The translations under genes and the position numbers were made by a program. From positions 434,001 to 498,000 of the forward strand of contig CAXHTR010000002.1 of the NCBI GenBank assembly GCA_964019655.1: a DNA stretch of 64,000 nucleotides, read 5' to 3'. The notes below the pieces were generated by a model, which had not been told where the DNA came from, made no database searches, and saw nothing but the letters and a program-made list of their open reading frames with translations. Shown here one piece after another: positions 10,501 through 20,148 of this stretch. The stretch comes from Perkinsela sp. pyNocScin1. Lineage: Eukaryota > Euglenozoa > Kinetoplastea > Prokinetoplastida > Perkinselidae. The first letter of the stretch is position 1; each line of letters opens with the position of its first letter.

Positions 10501-12592
10501 TGCAAAGCGGGCTACAGAAGTAGTCTTAGCACCAAAGGATCTCATATCAATTTTATATCACTGGAAAGAAGTATCACCCTATGTTCGCGGTATTTCTTTA
10601 GAAGAAGTTGTTCTCCCAGTGCTTCAAAGGGTGGAGTCAATCTCTACAAAGCGGAAGTATGCCGGGATTGATGCGCGAGCGCTCACTGAAATCATATCGC
10701 ACCTGAACAGGTTCGGACACATATCCGACACAACAAGAGCTGCTGCTTTAGCATGTTTTCAGCGCATCTGTCATGAAGCCACTGATTATGGGTCAATCCT
10801 CACCGGTCTTACGAAGCTCGATGTCGATCTGCATCGCTACGCGAACAGTGTTGCCTCGGTCTTTAGTAAACAAATTAGCAAGCTTAGCGTGCAACAAATC
10901 GGTTTCATCCTCAATGCCTTCGTTAAGGTCGACACTTTTCCGAGAGAGATCTGCAACATGGTTCTTCCTCGGTTGCGCACGCTTTTGCCGACACTTGGCG
11001 CTCTCGACTTCACGCACTTTGTGTACCCACTACTTCGCTGCGAAGCGCTGCCAATAGAGCTTGGTGAGCTCCTTGCAGAGAACGTAAAATTGAAGAAGAA
11101 ACTTCTAAGCGCATCCCAAGCAACTCGCCTCATCAACGTTCTGAACAAGCCATACGCACCAAGCGATATTCGCGAGCAGCTGCACACCGCCATTATAGTG
11201 GGTACCCCTGCGCTGCGCTTTCAGGAAGCTGTTGGGCTACTCGCTAGTGAGCATACATACAACTCCGGCACACTTGTCGACAGGCTCCGAGAAAGGCTAA
11301 GGCAGCTTACTCCAACGTGCAGTGCACTTGACATCAACTGGGCGATTCGTGCGGTGAGCAAGACAGCACACAAAGGAATTCTTGGGGATTGCCTAATGCT
11401 TTTCCTCAAAAATGTACCGAAGCTAAACAATTACGAAGCAACTGTTTTGCTCACATCACTTTTAGTCAGTGGAATCACCGAACCACGGGAATTCGTCGAC
11501 GCTCTGCTTCACCGAATTCGTGAGTGTGCGGGAAAGGAGCTCAAAGGAAACAACCTCTTGACGCTGATGAACTCAATTATGCGCTCACATGTTGATGTGA
11601 GTACGCCTGTTAGTACCATCATGGAGATACTGCTAGAGAAATGTGAGTTGAATGTCGCATTTCTCGCACAACTTGCAGAGTTCTGCGCACGGCACAGTGA
11701 CAACGCATCATTGGACTTTTCTCCAGTTTACGAGCGAATTGCAAAGGAAGCAACAGCCATTATACATGTTGCACCACGATCTGCTCTGTCATTGCTTGGC
11801 GCTGTAAAACCTGGGATGAATCCGCACAGGTTAACTTTCGAGTGTTTATCCAACACCGCCGCACGATTGCTACCTATAGAGGAAATAGCTCCCTTGCTAA
11901 CGCACAATCCAGAAATGCTGCTGCTATTCACGCAACGCATAGAAGAGAGTCTCGATACAATGGGAATAGGCCCCGTAGGGGCAGCACTTAGCGCGTTGCA
12001 ATACACATCAGGGGTTCAAAATGCGGCAGAAATGCGAGAAAAACTTTTAGACTCTGCTGAAAGACAGTGTGATGTCTCCTGTGTCAGTCCTAATACCAGC
12101 GAAGCGAGTGTCAAAGGCATCTCGGGTTTGAGCGCCGTACAATGCGCTCGTGGTTACGCTGGAGGAGTTCGCCCGGGTTTAGTTGCAGCAATCGTCGAGA
12201 AATGCATTGTTCCGAAGGAGCTTGCATATGTTCCACCACAGCTTTGCTTTGATACATTCGTGTACATTTCAGGAGAGGACATCTCTAGAGCAGCACGAGT
12301 CGCATTCGATCCTATTATTGGGGCCCTCTTGCATCGTGTATTCGTGCAGCTAGACAGCATCCCCATCGAAAGTCTCTTAAAGCTTCTTCATGCGATGTAC
12401 GCTCTCGAGATCGATGATGATATTGCCGTTGTCAAGGTTTTCCGCCGTGTTCAAGACCTAAAAGATATGTTTCTGGTCCATCAAAGCCTCCTAAAGCCGA
12501 TTCTCGAGATCGCACATTACTTTGGGGCAAACCTTATTCCCCGGACTGCATCCATGCTTCAAAGACTTAACGAAATTCCAAAAATATTCTAG
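7571..12592 (+). CDS. Very large mitochondrial helical-repeat protein, unidentified
   Basis: At 1673 residues this is the longest gene in the window. The N-terminus (MLRLKLLRSAQPAG..., basic, Ser/Leu-rich, no early acids) looks like a mitochondrial presequence. A Lys-rich, low-complexity stretch (about 130-160) precedes a long array of short alpha-helices running to the C-terminus. There is a recurring Leu/Ala spacing such as AKHLTKIALDFADHGL, reminiscent of FASTK/RAP-type or PPR-like helical repeats. I see no C-terminal RAP domain and no enzymatic motif. A role in organellar RNA processing or translation is inference from this architecture. It sits just upstream of mitoribosomal uS11m. Confidence 0.7.
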   Translation: MLRLKLLRSAQPAGVSEMLEKRVCRTLSSALKNSYSSCSTDPFEYSQEYKRKAIERHMETNTEWDAPEMGEDGQAPFEYEQVPIGNDHFTYLVKKKAPKNCTSAEAKAYEELSKHLADIEMPMEPSQKSQSPRKKNRKKEKMPTAEKDKDRSSNAIADAMKADAHALSISTDSLLSKQSTVSCEDLIDKAEKSGETSSPISLAHSLESEADRLQKAIQTHSLEARDRVLANARLTKFRSFKLSDINTESMNQLARLVYQFAFAGISLSEYIPWFPSAIAKGSQFMSPDATTMMVAAVSHAGCLRELGLMGSQIIQNIPKFTAKHLTKIALDFADHGLYTNHPKLLEKLIPHCSFSYAQSAQLLHSVKNDKLLYKYLAPMVGPSAKEGKGPLHAVNALCILKWEGAQSEAEKQSETELIHAIGHMIRSISSGMRITTPDMIQCLSTVARSKEKYTIKPLKLLTAMGITGGHFNAADNELNARFMLMLMDGQCPELLGPVISAIKCRVHQDEHISCVFHHFGKMKIRHEVLELCRKQNIPNAPAAKETGPPGVTLCVLNKLIQLLGKPDAIVKSRSLPIIMRFYAETKNQVQILALLRNMQVYLAAMKKELQPSSTNEKESITHPRMTFLRDYLIICTRLSLKLSHASPIHARCAEVVHDALHLASLKNADDFFVWTLLKYLDLSLLSNESFAELTTNVEAHRTPEECHRLYRILQNLPATLQQRVHPIMTAALRKVPIAHFTKLMKTMSAAQEQEFYQIMEERAAEFDYDNLLPYLLDRSARMIPTHQLLEKLVKAASRNPENVTPRAYLETLLAYGRRNIYPGEFALKHVEKFMKISSMQINDAVHALYMICRSNHNKTDIHNILPQICAKFAEWSSMKYIKPQEISLLCRAVYVITKWTDKSLAEQFKRDYFNNIAHIQTDRDLQGAYCFLVISSRLEDNYDALEKIITEHGKSESLPWCFETLAHNKIPSIIHASAKRATEVVLAPKDLISILYHWKEVSPYVRGISLEEVVLPVLQRVESISTKRKYAGIDARALTEIISHLNRFGHISDTTRAAALACFQRICHEATDYGSILTGLTKLDVDLHRYANSVASVFSKQISKLSVQQIGFILNAFVKVDTFPREICNMVLPRLRTLLPTLGALDFTHFVYPLLRCEALPIELGELLAENVKLKKKLLSASQATRLINVLNKPYAPSDIREQLHTAIIVGTPALRFQEAVGLLASEHTYNSGTLVDRLRERLRQLTPTCSALDINWAIRAVSKTAHKGILGDCLMLFLKNVPKLNNYEATVLLTSLLVSGITEPREFVDALLHRIRECAGKELKGNNLLTLMNSIMRSHVDVSTPVSTIMEILLEKCELNVAFLAQLAEFCARHSDNASLDFSPVYERIAKEATAIIHVAPRSALSLLGAVKPGMNPHRLTFECLSNTAARLLPIEEIAPLLTHNPEMLLLFTQRIEESLDTMGIGPVGAALSALQYTSGVQNAAEMREKLLDSAERQCDVSCVSPNTSEASVKGISGLSAVQCARGYAGGVRPGLVAAIVEKCIVPKELAYVPPQLCFDTFVYISGEDISRAARVAFDPIIGALLHRVFVQLDSIPIESLLKLLHAMYALEIDDDIAVVKVFRRVQDLKDMFLVHQSLLKPILEIAHYFGANLIPRTASMLQRLNEIPKIF

Positions 12593-12710
12593 AAATAAAC
12601 TGGCACGAAGCAATGTACATAGAGCCATTTTAGGCTAGGCTTTACAGTTCTGCGTGAGCATGCTCTTCGGTTTTATTCAATTTATCATCTTTACCTCTTG
12701 AAATTCTGAA

Positions 12711-13784
12711 ATGCTGCAGCGAACCCTCTTAGCGTTTCGCCGAGGAAGAAAGCGCCCAAAGTTCGCAGATTTCGAGTCTCGCTGGCGACACGAGCCCCCT
12801 TCGCTCAGGCCGCAGCAAGGTGGTCAGCAAATGTTTGAAGCACTTCTCTTACAGAAGGCAAATAGACAGGCAAAGGATACTATTAGCCGCTCTGTCACGC
12901 ATTTTCTTAAGCCAGGCAACAATATAGGGGTTGCGCTGAGTCAGGAAGACCATGCTGGAAACATCGAGCAAAGCATTCACTCGAGCCAGCAAGAGATTCT
13001 CCGCAACTTACAAATACCCGGAACAAGCACACTCGAACAGCAGAATGACTTCGAACTGGACAGAAAAATGGATGAATGGACAGATCAGCGGAAATTCAAT
13101 CCTGTAGAATGGTATCGAGCAAATGCTGAAGATTTGAGTACCATTTCAAGCGGAGAAAAAAGTGAGACTGGCAATGAGTTGGCTAGGGTAGACCCGTTGG
13201 CACCCAGTGAGTCTGAAGATATTAGAAATATATCAGTTTTCGAGGAGAAATATGGCTGCTCCATGCTCAAAAAATGGCAAGATTCTTCAAAAATGCCGAA
13301 AGGTGCGCTCGACTTCAATAAAAATCTTGATATGTGGGCAGAAATGCCGAAATATACGAACGACATGTATTTTTTGTACATTATCGTTCGCCGTAGAAAC
13401 ACATACGCAGTTTTCTTCGATATCGACGGTAAGTGCATCCACGCGCCTCTCTCTGCTGGTAAAGTCGGGCTGAAAAACAGTGATAAAGGGTGGCGCTCTG
13501 AGGGCTCTTCGGCCACAGGTAATATTGTCACTTCGAAGTATTTGGACATGGTCTACCCGAAGCTCTGCCAGCTCGAGGAGGCACATAGCCGCCATAAAAC
13601 TGGTGTCCAAAAAGGAAGGCGTCCCATACAAGTCGTCTTGCGCGTAATGGGATGGTACAATGGGCGGCAGGGAGCTCTAAAGGCTCTGAATGATCGGCGC
13701 GATAAGTACCAAGTTTGCTACTTTGAAGATATCACGCCGGTTCCACGTAACGGGCCCCGCATGCCAAAGGTCAAGCGGAGGTAA
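12711..13784 (+). CDS. Mitochondrial small-subunit ribosomal protein uS11m
   Basis: The product has 357 residues, with a long N-terminal extension and a C-terminal uS11 domain (about 220-357). The opening (MLQRTLLAFRRGRKRP) is basic with alternating hydrophobics, consistent with mitochondrial import. The C-terminus carries the family signature: VVLRVMGWYNGRQGALKAL, then FEDITPVPRNGPRMPKVKRR, matching the DVTPIPHNGCRPPKKRR-type tail of uS11. The bacterial and cytosolic proteins are about 130-150 residues, so the extra 200 residues are lineage-specific, as is common in kinetoplastid mitoribosomes. Confidence 0.85.
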   Translation: MLQRTLLAFRRGRKRPKFADFESRWRHEPPSLRPQQGGQQMFEALLLQKANRQAKDTISRSVTHFLKPGNNIGVALSQEDHAGNIEQSIHSSQQEILRNLQIPGTSTLEQQNDFELDRKMDEWTDQRKFNPVEWYRANAEDLSTISSGEKSETGNELARVDPLAPSESEDIRNISVFEEKYGCSMLKKWQDSSKMPKGALDFNKNLDMWAEMPKYTNDMYFLYIIVRRRNTYAVFFDIDGKCIHAPLSAGKVGLKNSDKGWRSEGSSATGNIVTSKYLDMVYPKLCQLEEAHSRHKTGVQKGRRPIQVVLRVMGWYNGRQGALKALNDRRDKYQVCYFEDITPVPRNGPRMPKVKRR

Positions 13785-13964
13785 CTGTGATATGAAATTA
13801 TGTCTGATTTCTAAATGCTGCTTGAGTTAGAAGCCGATTCTAAACCACAGCCAGTGTGCAAAGCTTTACAAGTCGGTGTGTGAATGAACAGACATGTTAA
13901 ACCATGCACTGAAGACTAAAATGTTTACTTTTGCGATTGATGCTAAGTATCTTGCCAATAGATA

Positions 13965-15251
13965 ATGAAAGCACACGACATAGAGGACATTGATACCTTC
14001 CGCGAGAAGCTCATGAAATGGTATGATGCTGAGAAGCGTGATCTTCCCTGGCGCCGCCCAGAAACAACGCCTTATGGAATCTGGGTCAGCGAAGTCATGC
14101 TGCAGCAGACACAAGTCTCGCGGGTCATAGAGTACTGGACAAAATGGATGAAGCGTTTCCCTGATGTGTATTCCCTTGCGAAAGCAGACATCAACGAAGT
14201 GTTCTCGTATTGGAGCGGGCTCGGTTATTATCGGCGCGCCACTGGGCTTCACAAAGGGGCACAATATCTCATTGATCACCACAACGGGGAAGTACCAAAG
14301 GACTACGCTGCTCTCCTGAAAGTGCCAAGTGTCGGTGCCTACATCGCTGCAGCTGTACTTTCAAGCGCATACAATGCCCCAACAGCGGCTGTTGATGCCA
14401 ACATTATGCGTGTGTATGCTCGCGTCAAACGCTTGGAGAAGTTTGACCTTAACCTTGGCGAGTCGCGGAAGATCATACAGTCCATCGCTGATAAAGCGTT
14501 CGATTCGTCGAGAAGCGTCGAATGGAATCAGGCCATTATGGATCTCGGCGCAACGGTATGCAGGCCACGCGAAGTGAACTGTGCTGCGTGTCCACTGAAG
14601 GACTTCTGCAAGGCGTACAAGTGGCATAAGAAAACGCAGACTGATATGAAAACCATTCCGCAGCTATACCCACTCTCAAGAAATACTATCGTTGATAAAA
14701 ATACAAAAGTCATTTCTGACGTTAAGCGCTCAGACATGCGCCGATCGGCCCATGTTGCTTCTGCCGTCGTATTTGACGCGAGTGGTAAGGTTTGGATGAA
14801 CAAAAGGCCGATGGACGGGCTGCTTGCAGGTCTGTGGGACTTCCCAACAATTTCTTTCGACAAGCCGCCCGGCAAAACGTTCAAAAAGAGTGCAACTAAA
14901 AACTTGGAAGGGCTTTTGCGCTCGCAAAGCATACCCATTAAACGTGGGCTTCTCTATGCTGGAAGTATTGTACATATCTTTTCGCACATTCGTATGCAAG
15001 TCGAGGTTTTTGTAGCTGAACTCAAGGGAGATCACATGAAGTCAGAAGAAGAAGATACAAAAAAGTGGCAGGAGCAGCGATGGATGTGTCCGAAAGAAAT
15101 TCCAACGATTGGCATCAGCTCTCTTGCCATAAAAATTCTTCACGCATCCAAAAAGAGTCAGAAATTCTGCAGCTTTGTAAGAGAGCCAGAAGCCGAGCAG
15201 CTTGACTCGATGCAGAAGAAAAAGGTGATCAAAGTAGAAAAGAAAGAATGA
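13965..15251 (+). CDS. MUTYH: MutY-family adenine DNA glycosylase
   Basis: The 428-residue product removes adenine mispaired with 8-oxoguanine. The catalytic Glu lies in VSEVMLQQTQV (about residues 42-52) and the catalytic Asp in AVDANIMRVYARV. The helix-hairpin-helix LLKVPSVGAYIAAAV precedes it. The 4Fe-4S loop is intact: Cys-x6-Cys-x2-Cys-x5-Cys in CRPREVNCAACPLKDFC. The C-terminal NUDIX-like domain (AHVASAVVFDASGKVWMNKR..., then GLLAGLWDFP) provides 8-oxoG recognition. The Lys-rich tail (MQKKKVIKVEKKE) could be a nuclear signal. Confidence 0.95.
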   Translation: MKAHDIEDIDTFREKLMKWYDAEKRDLPWRRPETTPYGIWVSEVMLQQTQVSRVIEYWTKWMKRFPDVYSLAKADINEVFSYWSGLGYYRRATGLHKGAQYLIDHHNGEVPKDYAALLKVPSVGAYIAAAVLSSAYNAPTAAVDANIMRVYARVKRLEKFDLNLGESRKIIQSIADKAFDSSRSVEWNQAIMDLGATVCRPREVNCAACPLKDFCKAYKWHKKTQTDMKTIPQLYPLSRNTIVDKNTKVISDVKRSDMRRSAHVASAVVFDASGKVWMNKRPMDGLLAGLWDFPTISFDKPPGKTFKKSATKNLEGLLRSQSIPIKRGLLYAGSIVHIFSHIRMQVEVFVAELKGDHMKSEEEDTKKWQEQRWMCPKEIPTIGISSLAIKILHASKKSQKFCSFVREPEAEQLDSMQKKKVIKVEKKE

Positions 15252-15348
15252 CCCGCAGCGCTGTTATTTTTTACGAAAAGACGCTGGTCAAAATTGTTTT
15301 TATATATAACTTTGCTCTTATTTATACGCATGCGACGCTGATTACAAC

Positions 15349-16104
15349 ATGGACCTCCATACGACAAACAACGCAGTCGTTCTTCCTGGGAAGCGAATCG
15401 CCACTCTGAGTGATGCATGCGATATCGTTCTCGGAGCTGGAGTTAAACTCATGCAGAATAGTGACACTGCGCACATAATTGCAACCACGGCGGGGTTCCT
15501 TCACGTGACAAATGCAGCGAACGATGCTGGTGTAGAGCGCACTTTCTTCTCTGTTGAAAGTGCGAATACCAATCACTCTCCACAGGTTGGGGACCTTGTG
15601 ATCGGTATCATCCAGCGTGAGTCTGGAGGGTTCTACTTCGTTGACATTAACTACTCTCTGTCCCTCGCCGTTCTCGATGTCACATCGTTCGATGGGGCAA
15701 CGCGGTATAATCGTCCAAAGCTTAAGCGGGGAGATTTTGTCTTCGCTCACGTTCTAAATTGCAACCGAGGCAATGAGCCAGAAATATCATGTTGCGCAAC
15801 GGACGGACTGACACGGCGAGACTGGGTGACTGGTGAATCTGAATTCGGGCTTTTGAGCAATGGACATGTCATCAAGGTGCCATCCTTTATTGCACGCATA
15901 TTCCTCACGAAACGCACCCAACTACTCGAAAAAATTGCCGAGTACGTGTCCTTTGATATTGCAATAGGTATTAACGGGCGCATTTGGCTTACAGCAGACA
16001 ATGTGCAAGTTACCCTCGCTATCGCGTACATTCTTGAAGGCTGCGCGATTAAGGGTCCGAAAGCGATGGAGGTTGAGGTGGCGAAGGTCTTTGTAAAAGA
16101 CTGA
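15349..16104 (+). CDS. RRP40: Exosome RNA-binding cap subunit RRP40 (S1/KH)
   Basis: The product has 251 residues, the normal length. The N-terminal domain (VLPGKRIATL) is followed by an S1 domain (PQVGDLVIGIIQRESGGFYFVDI, about 80-105). A C-terminal KH-like domain contains IGINGRIWLTADN, the GxNG motif typical of Rrp40. It caps the exosome core and contacts RNA. It lies about 100 bp after MutY and only 30 bp before the UTP4-like gene, one of the tightest spacings in the window. Confidence 0.88.
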   Translation: MDLHTTNNAVVLPGKRIATLSDACDIVLGAGVKLMQNSDTAHIIATTAGFLHVTNAANDAGVERTFFSVESANTNHSPQVGDLVIGIIQRESGGFYFVDINYSLSLAVLDVTSFDGATRYNRPKLKRGDFVFAHVLNCNRGNEPEISCCATDGLTRRDWVTGESEFGLLSNGHVIKVPSFIARIFLTKRTQLLEKIAEYVSFDIAIGINGRIWLTADNVQVTLAIAYILEGCAIKGPKAMEVEVAKVFVKD

Positions 16105-16134
16105 GACTTTCTTGAGTGATTAACGCACTTTTCC

Positions 16135-18609
16135 ATGGCTTTTCGTACAATTTTTTTCCAAGCGTTTCATCATATCTTCGACATGCTCAACTTTAAAACC
16201 CTCCCAATACATAGGCCACCAGAGCCTGTGTCTGCGATTGCGCTGCACAACTCCCTGTACAAAATAGCAGTTGCACGGGCCAATGGGAGTGTCGAAGTAT
16301 GGACTCGAAGTGCAGTCCCCATCGATTCACATGCAGAGAGCAGGGATCACGGTAACGTTGAAAACACGACTTTTAAACTCACGATCACAAGTTCTGGTAT
16401 ACGTCACGTCACCATTGTTGGAATATTCTGGGATTTTTACGAAGAGTCACAAGAAGCTGTGGTTGTTGCGACGCTTTCGGGGCAGTTCATCGTCTATTCT
16501 GCTGCGAACCTTGGCATGGTCCATGTTTCCGGAGAAACAAGCGAGGGTTTCTACGCTGTGGCGCAAAAGGCAGTATTTATGGAGCAAACAATGAACCAAG
16601 GGCTCTACGGTCTTACACCGCTCTATGCTGCTGCTTGCGGTAGTGGTACTGTCAAAATCTTTGGGGGCTCTCCGGCAATGCACCTCGTCGGCGCTGGATC
16701 AAAGAATATGGCGGCAACAAAGGCACTCAGTGTGTGCTTTTCTTCCAATGGCAAGATTGTCTACGTTGGCGATGATCTTGGCGGCATCCAGCGCTTTGAC
16801 CTATCTGCCCTCTTGCAGACTGAGGGAAGTGTCCGCCACATTGCTGCAGCATCGGCGGTGTGCAATATTTCCTTCGATTCAAAGCGGGGTGCCATTCGGC
16901 CCGCCGTACTTTGCCTATGCTGCTCACCGGGGCTTCCGTACCTTGTCGCTGGTACGAGCAGTGGTGATGTCTTTGTTGTTTCAACCGTACAAAATACAGT
17001 TGTCACCAACTTTAGAGTGTCAAAAGCTGCAATCACTTCTATTTCATTCACTGCACAAGACGCTGTCCTGGCTGGGAGCATCACACGCGACTTAACGACG
17101 CTCGTTTATGCGAACGATGAGTGGCACATAGGTAAGACGTCGAGGCGCGTGCACTGTAACGACATCACGAGCATAGCAACGAGTGCTATGCTCACAGACA
17201 CCATCGCGCCTAAATTGACAAACATGCCGCAGACACCGCACGAGTTCCTCTGTGTCACGGGAGGTGCAGACGGAGAGCTCTTTGTTGCAACATCGAGTGA
17301 AGAATGCAAAGCAATGCTCTCGAAGTCGATTCTCGAAATGAAACGAAATGTCCTGAAGTACAGCCCTTATCTATTTCGCTCTGAAGCCTATGTGTTCAGC
17401 GTGGCGCCAGGGGGTACGCGACTTCTCACGGCGTCAACAAAAGACGCCGTGTGTGTTTGGAAAGTGCCGAAGCGGGGAAATCAGATTGTGCCCTTTGTCA
17501 AACTTTCAACGAAACGCCTCGGCTATGACGTTCAGCACGTCGCCATGTCACGAGATTCAAGCTTTTTGATGTACGCGAGCACGGAAACTCTTCACATAAA
17601 GGCCGTTGCATGGGCGAAAGGTTTGCCTACCTTCACCACAGTTGATATCCCTCATGATATCCAGAATGCACTCAAATGCATACAGTCCATAGCGCTCGCG
17701 TACAACGAAACAGATGGCTGGATAGCGCTGATTGTTGCAAATGACACGCTCTTTTCGATTCGGCTTGCAGATGGTGTCTTCAAAGCCCAGCTATGGCTCG
17801 CCATACGCGTCCGAGCAATGCTTGCGCAGAATTCCATAGCCGTCATACTCACGGAAGGGAATGGTTTTGTTGTATGGAACGAGCTAGAGGGCAAAGTTAT
17901 GCATTCGTGCAACGTAGAGTACCAGCGCTTGGGCGTATCCGATGACGGGACGTTCGGTGAGCTCCTCATCGAGAAGCAAGACGCTTCGCCGATCGACAGT
18001 CGTGCGCGCATTGCTGATATGTGCTTCCTGACGGCTGACCAGATGAAGGACTACACCTCGCTGCCCACTGCTGTGGCGTTCGTAAATGCCATGGGGCACC
18101 TTAGGGTTGTGTCGATCGAAAGTGCGAGCCTTGGCATGACGCTATACGCTTCGCTTGAATTTTGCCCGAATGTCTACCCGCTGCCTGTCGGCTTTGACCA
18201 TACGCCGTTCGCAATCACTTGCACACCGAAGGAGGATCAATGTGGCGTTCTGCTGCGCGACGTTCTTATTTGCATATGGAACGCCTCCCACGTCATCCTG
18301 TTTGATCTCTCGAAGCACTATGATGAGGGCTCAAAGATCGTCCAGCAGACTGAATTCAGGAAAATGCACTCCGTGCGTGCGCGCGAAGCCTCTCGCACAC
18401 TGTCAGTTGTGCCTACTCGGCGACTTCTCACCCTAACCTCAGTGCCAAAGCGGCGTCGAAAGCGCACACAGAAGGAAGTAAGTGACTCCAGCGATGCTAC
18501 GGCTGCTACGCAGTCGACTAAACTGCACAGCCTCGCGGCGTTTACATTCTCACCGAAAGAATTCATGTGGAAGATGCGCGTGTATGAAGCGAAGCGCTTC
18601 GCAACGTAA
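16135..18609 (+). CDS. UTP4/cirhin-like WD40 protein
   Basis: The 824-residue product is made of WD40-type blades. The first blade, AIALHNSLYKIAVARANGSVEVWTR, is the Utp4-type opening (self-contained blade with ARxNGSVEVW). Later blades include CVTGGADGELFVATS and FSVAPGGTRLLTASTKDAVCVWK. A basic cluster, PKRRRKRTQ (about 777-785), fits a nucleolar protein. Utp4 belongs to the t-UTP subcomplex of the small-subunit processome. Length and blade order fit, but divergence leaves another large WD40 protein possible. Other ribosome-biogenesis genes (IMP4, NOB1, PAK1IP1) are also in the window. Confidence 0.55.
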   Translation: MAFRTIFFQAFHHIFDMLNFKTLPIHRPPEPVSAIALHNSLYKIAVARANGSVEVWTRSAVPIDSHAESRDHGNVENTTFKLTITSSGIRHVTIVGIFWDFYEESQEAVVVATLSGQFIVYSAANLGMVHVSGETSEGFYAVAQKAVFMEQTMNQGLYGLTPLYAAACGSGTVKIFGGSPAMHLVGAGSKNMAATKALSVCFSSNGKIVYVGDDLGGIQRFDLSALLQTEGSVRHIAAASAVCNISFDSKRGAIRPAVLCLCCSPGLPYLVAGTSSGDVFVVSTVQNTVVTNFRVSKAAITSISFTAQDAVLAGSITRDLTTLVYANDEWHIGKTSRRVHCNDITSIATSAMLTDTIAPKLTNMPQTPHEFLCVTGGADGELFVATSSEECKAMLSKSILEMKRNVLKYSPYLFRSEAYVFSVAPGGTRLLTASTKDAVCVWKVPKRGNQIVPFVKLSTKRLGYDVQHVAMSRDSSFLMYASTETLHIKAVAWAKGLPTFTTVDIPHDIQNALKCIQSIALAYNETDGWIALIVANDTLFSIRLADGVFKAQLWLAIRVRAMLAQNSIAVILTEGNGFVVWNELEGKVMHSCNVEYQRLGVSDDGTFGELLIEKQDASPIDSRARIADMCFLTADQMKDYTSLPTAVAFVNAMGHLRVVSIESASLGMTLYASLEFCPNVYPLPVGFDHTPFAITCTPKEDQCGVLLRDVLICIWNASHVILFDLSKHYDEGSKIVQQTEFRKMHSVRAREASRTLSVVPTRRLLTLTSVPKRRRKRTQKEVSDSSDATAATQSTKLHSLAAFTFSPKEFMWKMRVYEAKRFAT

Positions 18610-18759
18610 TGGGTGATGCCTCCATACTTTTCTTCGGCCTGTGTGCACAATCAAGTGCAGCTGCATGCTGATGGACTTGCAATGATTCAACTTCAGAGGC
18701 TTTCGGGCCGCTTCTGTGATTCATAGATACCGCCACATTCTCTTTTTTATGTACATCAC

Positions 18760-20070
18760 ATGATCCTGAATGGCCTGTATTTCGTGACGCACAAAGGCGA
18801 CCTTGTGGCATCGCACACAACCGTATCGCCAGCGGCAATGCGGACGTTCGTCGAGATATTCCGTACGGAAATAATACTCTCAGCCGACAAGTGTGGCGCG
18901 TTCCACAAGCTGGACGACAAGCCGACGTGGCTGGTTTATATTGCAGAGACAGAGCTCTTTATTGTTGCCTCTGTCGGCGACAACACTGGTGGGTCACATA
19001 TTCTCCGACTCTTACACGACATCGCGGCGCTCTGCCGGTCAAAAGTCGGCGACCTCACCGCGAAGAGCATCCGTGAGAACAGCTGTTGGCTGCAGACAGT
19101 CCTCGACTGCCTCTTCACTGATGGCTCGTTCGCGCCCATGGACGCAGAGCTCTTACACGCGCTCTCGAAGAAGCCCATGTCGGCCTTGGCAGGCTCAATT
19201 GTCAAGCAGCCAGCGCCTGGCTCACGCATGCCAAAGCTGCACAAACCGCACGTTCATTGTAACGAAGTATTCGTAGAGGTCGTGAGTAAAATCAATCTGC
19301 TCCTCGCTGCAGACGGCAAAGTGCTCGCCGACCGTAGTATGGCTGACATTGTCATAAAGCCGGCCTTTCCCGCACTGCAACCACATCAGCTCGTGCTCAC
19401 GCAAAGCAACCTGCGCTCTGTTTTTCATCAGGACCACCACAGCTACAGCGCGTACACGACAGACCGAGCCCCTATCAAAGATGTCATCTTTCACCCGTGC
19501 GCTGACCTCGTCGAGTGGCACACGAATGGAAAGATCGTTTTCACTCCACCAATGGCAAACCAGACTATGACGCTCATGACGTTCCGCTGCGAAGGTGCGC
19601 ATGAAAACGCGCCGTTCATCATAGAAGAATTCGAGCGAGAAGTCAAAGGTGACACGCGGTCAGAAATAGAGTTCAAGCTCAAGGCAAACTTTCCCGCTGC
19701 GTATCAGGCGGAGAGTATCGTCGTGACGATTCCGTGCCCACACACCACAACGACTGTGAATGTCTACCTGAGCACCGGTAAGGCCAAGTACAAGCCGGAG
19801 AAGGGCGCCATACGGTGGAAAATTCCGAAAATGTGCGGCGGCGCTGAAGAAACGTTTTCGGCGGAGATTCTCTGCATTGCACCAACGTTTGACGCACAGA
19901 AGGTGTCGAGGCACCAGCCTCCGATTGAAGTTGCCTTCACTATCCCAAGTTACAACAGCAGTGGCTACCGAGTCTCGACAGTGCGGAGCCTTAAGGTAGG
20001 CTCTCGCGAAGTCAAAAAATATGTTAAATACACCACGAAGGATCGCGCTTATGAGTGCAGGGTGGAGTGA
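18760..20070 (+). CDS. Adaptor protein complex mu (medium) subunit
   Basis: The product has 436 residues. The N-terminal longin-like domain (MILNGLYFVTHKGDLVASHT, then IRENSCWLQTVLDCLF) and the C-terminal mu-homology domain (from NEVFVEVVSKINLLLAADGK to KKYVKYTTKDRAYECRVE) give the whole medium-chain layout. FHPCADLVEWHTNGKIVFTPP corresponds to the conserved FIPPDG region in AP-1 to AP-4 mu chains. Mu chains read Tyr-based sorting signals on vesicle cargo. The sequence is too divergent for me to choose between AP-3, AP-4 and others. Codons here become clearly GC-rich compared with genes to the left. Confidence 0.8.
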   Translation: MILNGLYFVTHKGDLVASHTTVSPAAMRTFVEIFRTEIILSADKCGAFHKLDDKPTWLVYIAETELFIVASVGDNTGGSHILRLLHDIAALCRSKVGDLTAKSIRENSCWLQTVLDCLFTDGSFAPMDAELLHALSKKPMSALAGSIVKQPAPGSRMPKLHKPHVHCNEVFVEVVSKINLLLAADGKVLADRSMADIVIKPAFPALQPHQLVLTQSNLRSVFHQDHHSYSAYTTDRAPIKDVIFHPCADLVEWHTNGKIVFTPPMANQTMTLMTFRCEGAHENAPFIIEEFEREVKGDTRSEIEFKLKANFPAAYQAESIVVTIPCPHTTTTVNVYLSTGKAKYKPEKGAIRWKIPKMCGGAEETFSAEILCIAPTFDAQKVSRHQPPIEVAFTIPSYNSSGYRVSTVRSLKVGSREVKKYVKYTTKDRAYECRVE

Positions 20071-20148
20071 ATTTGTCGCTTTGAAGAAGAATTTTCTTGT
20101 GTTTCCAGCTGCTTTCATATTTTCTTTTTCGCTTGTTTGAAATTCCCT

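Noticed and set aside
16135-18609. Calling the WD40 gene UTP4 with certainty
   Set aside because: The blade pattern fits, but divergence is high, so the name is offered only as likely.
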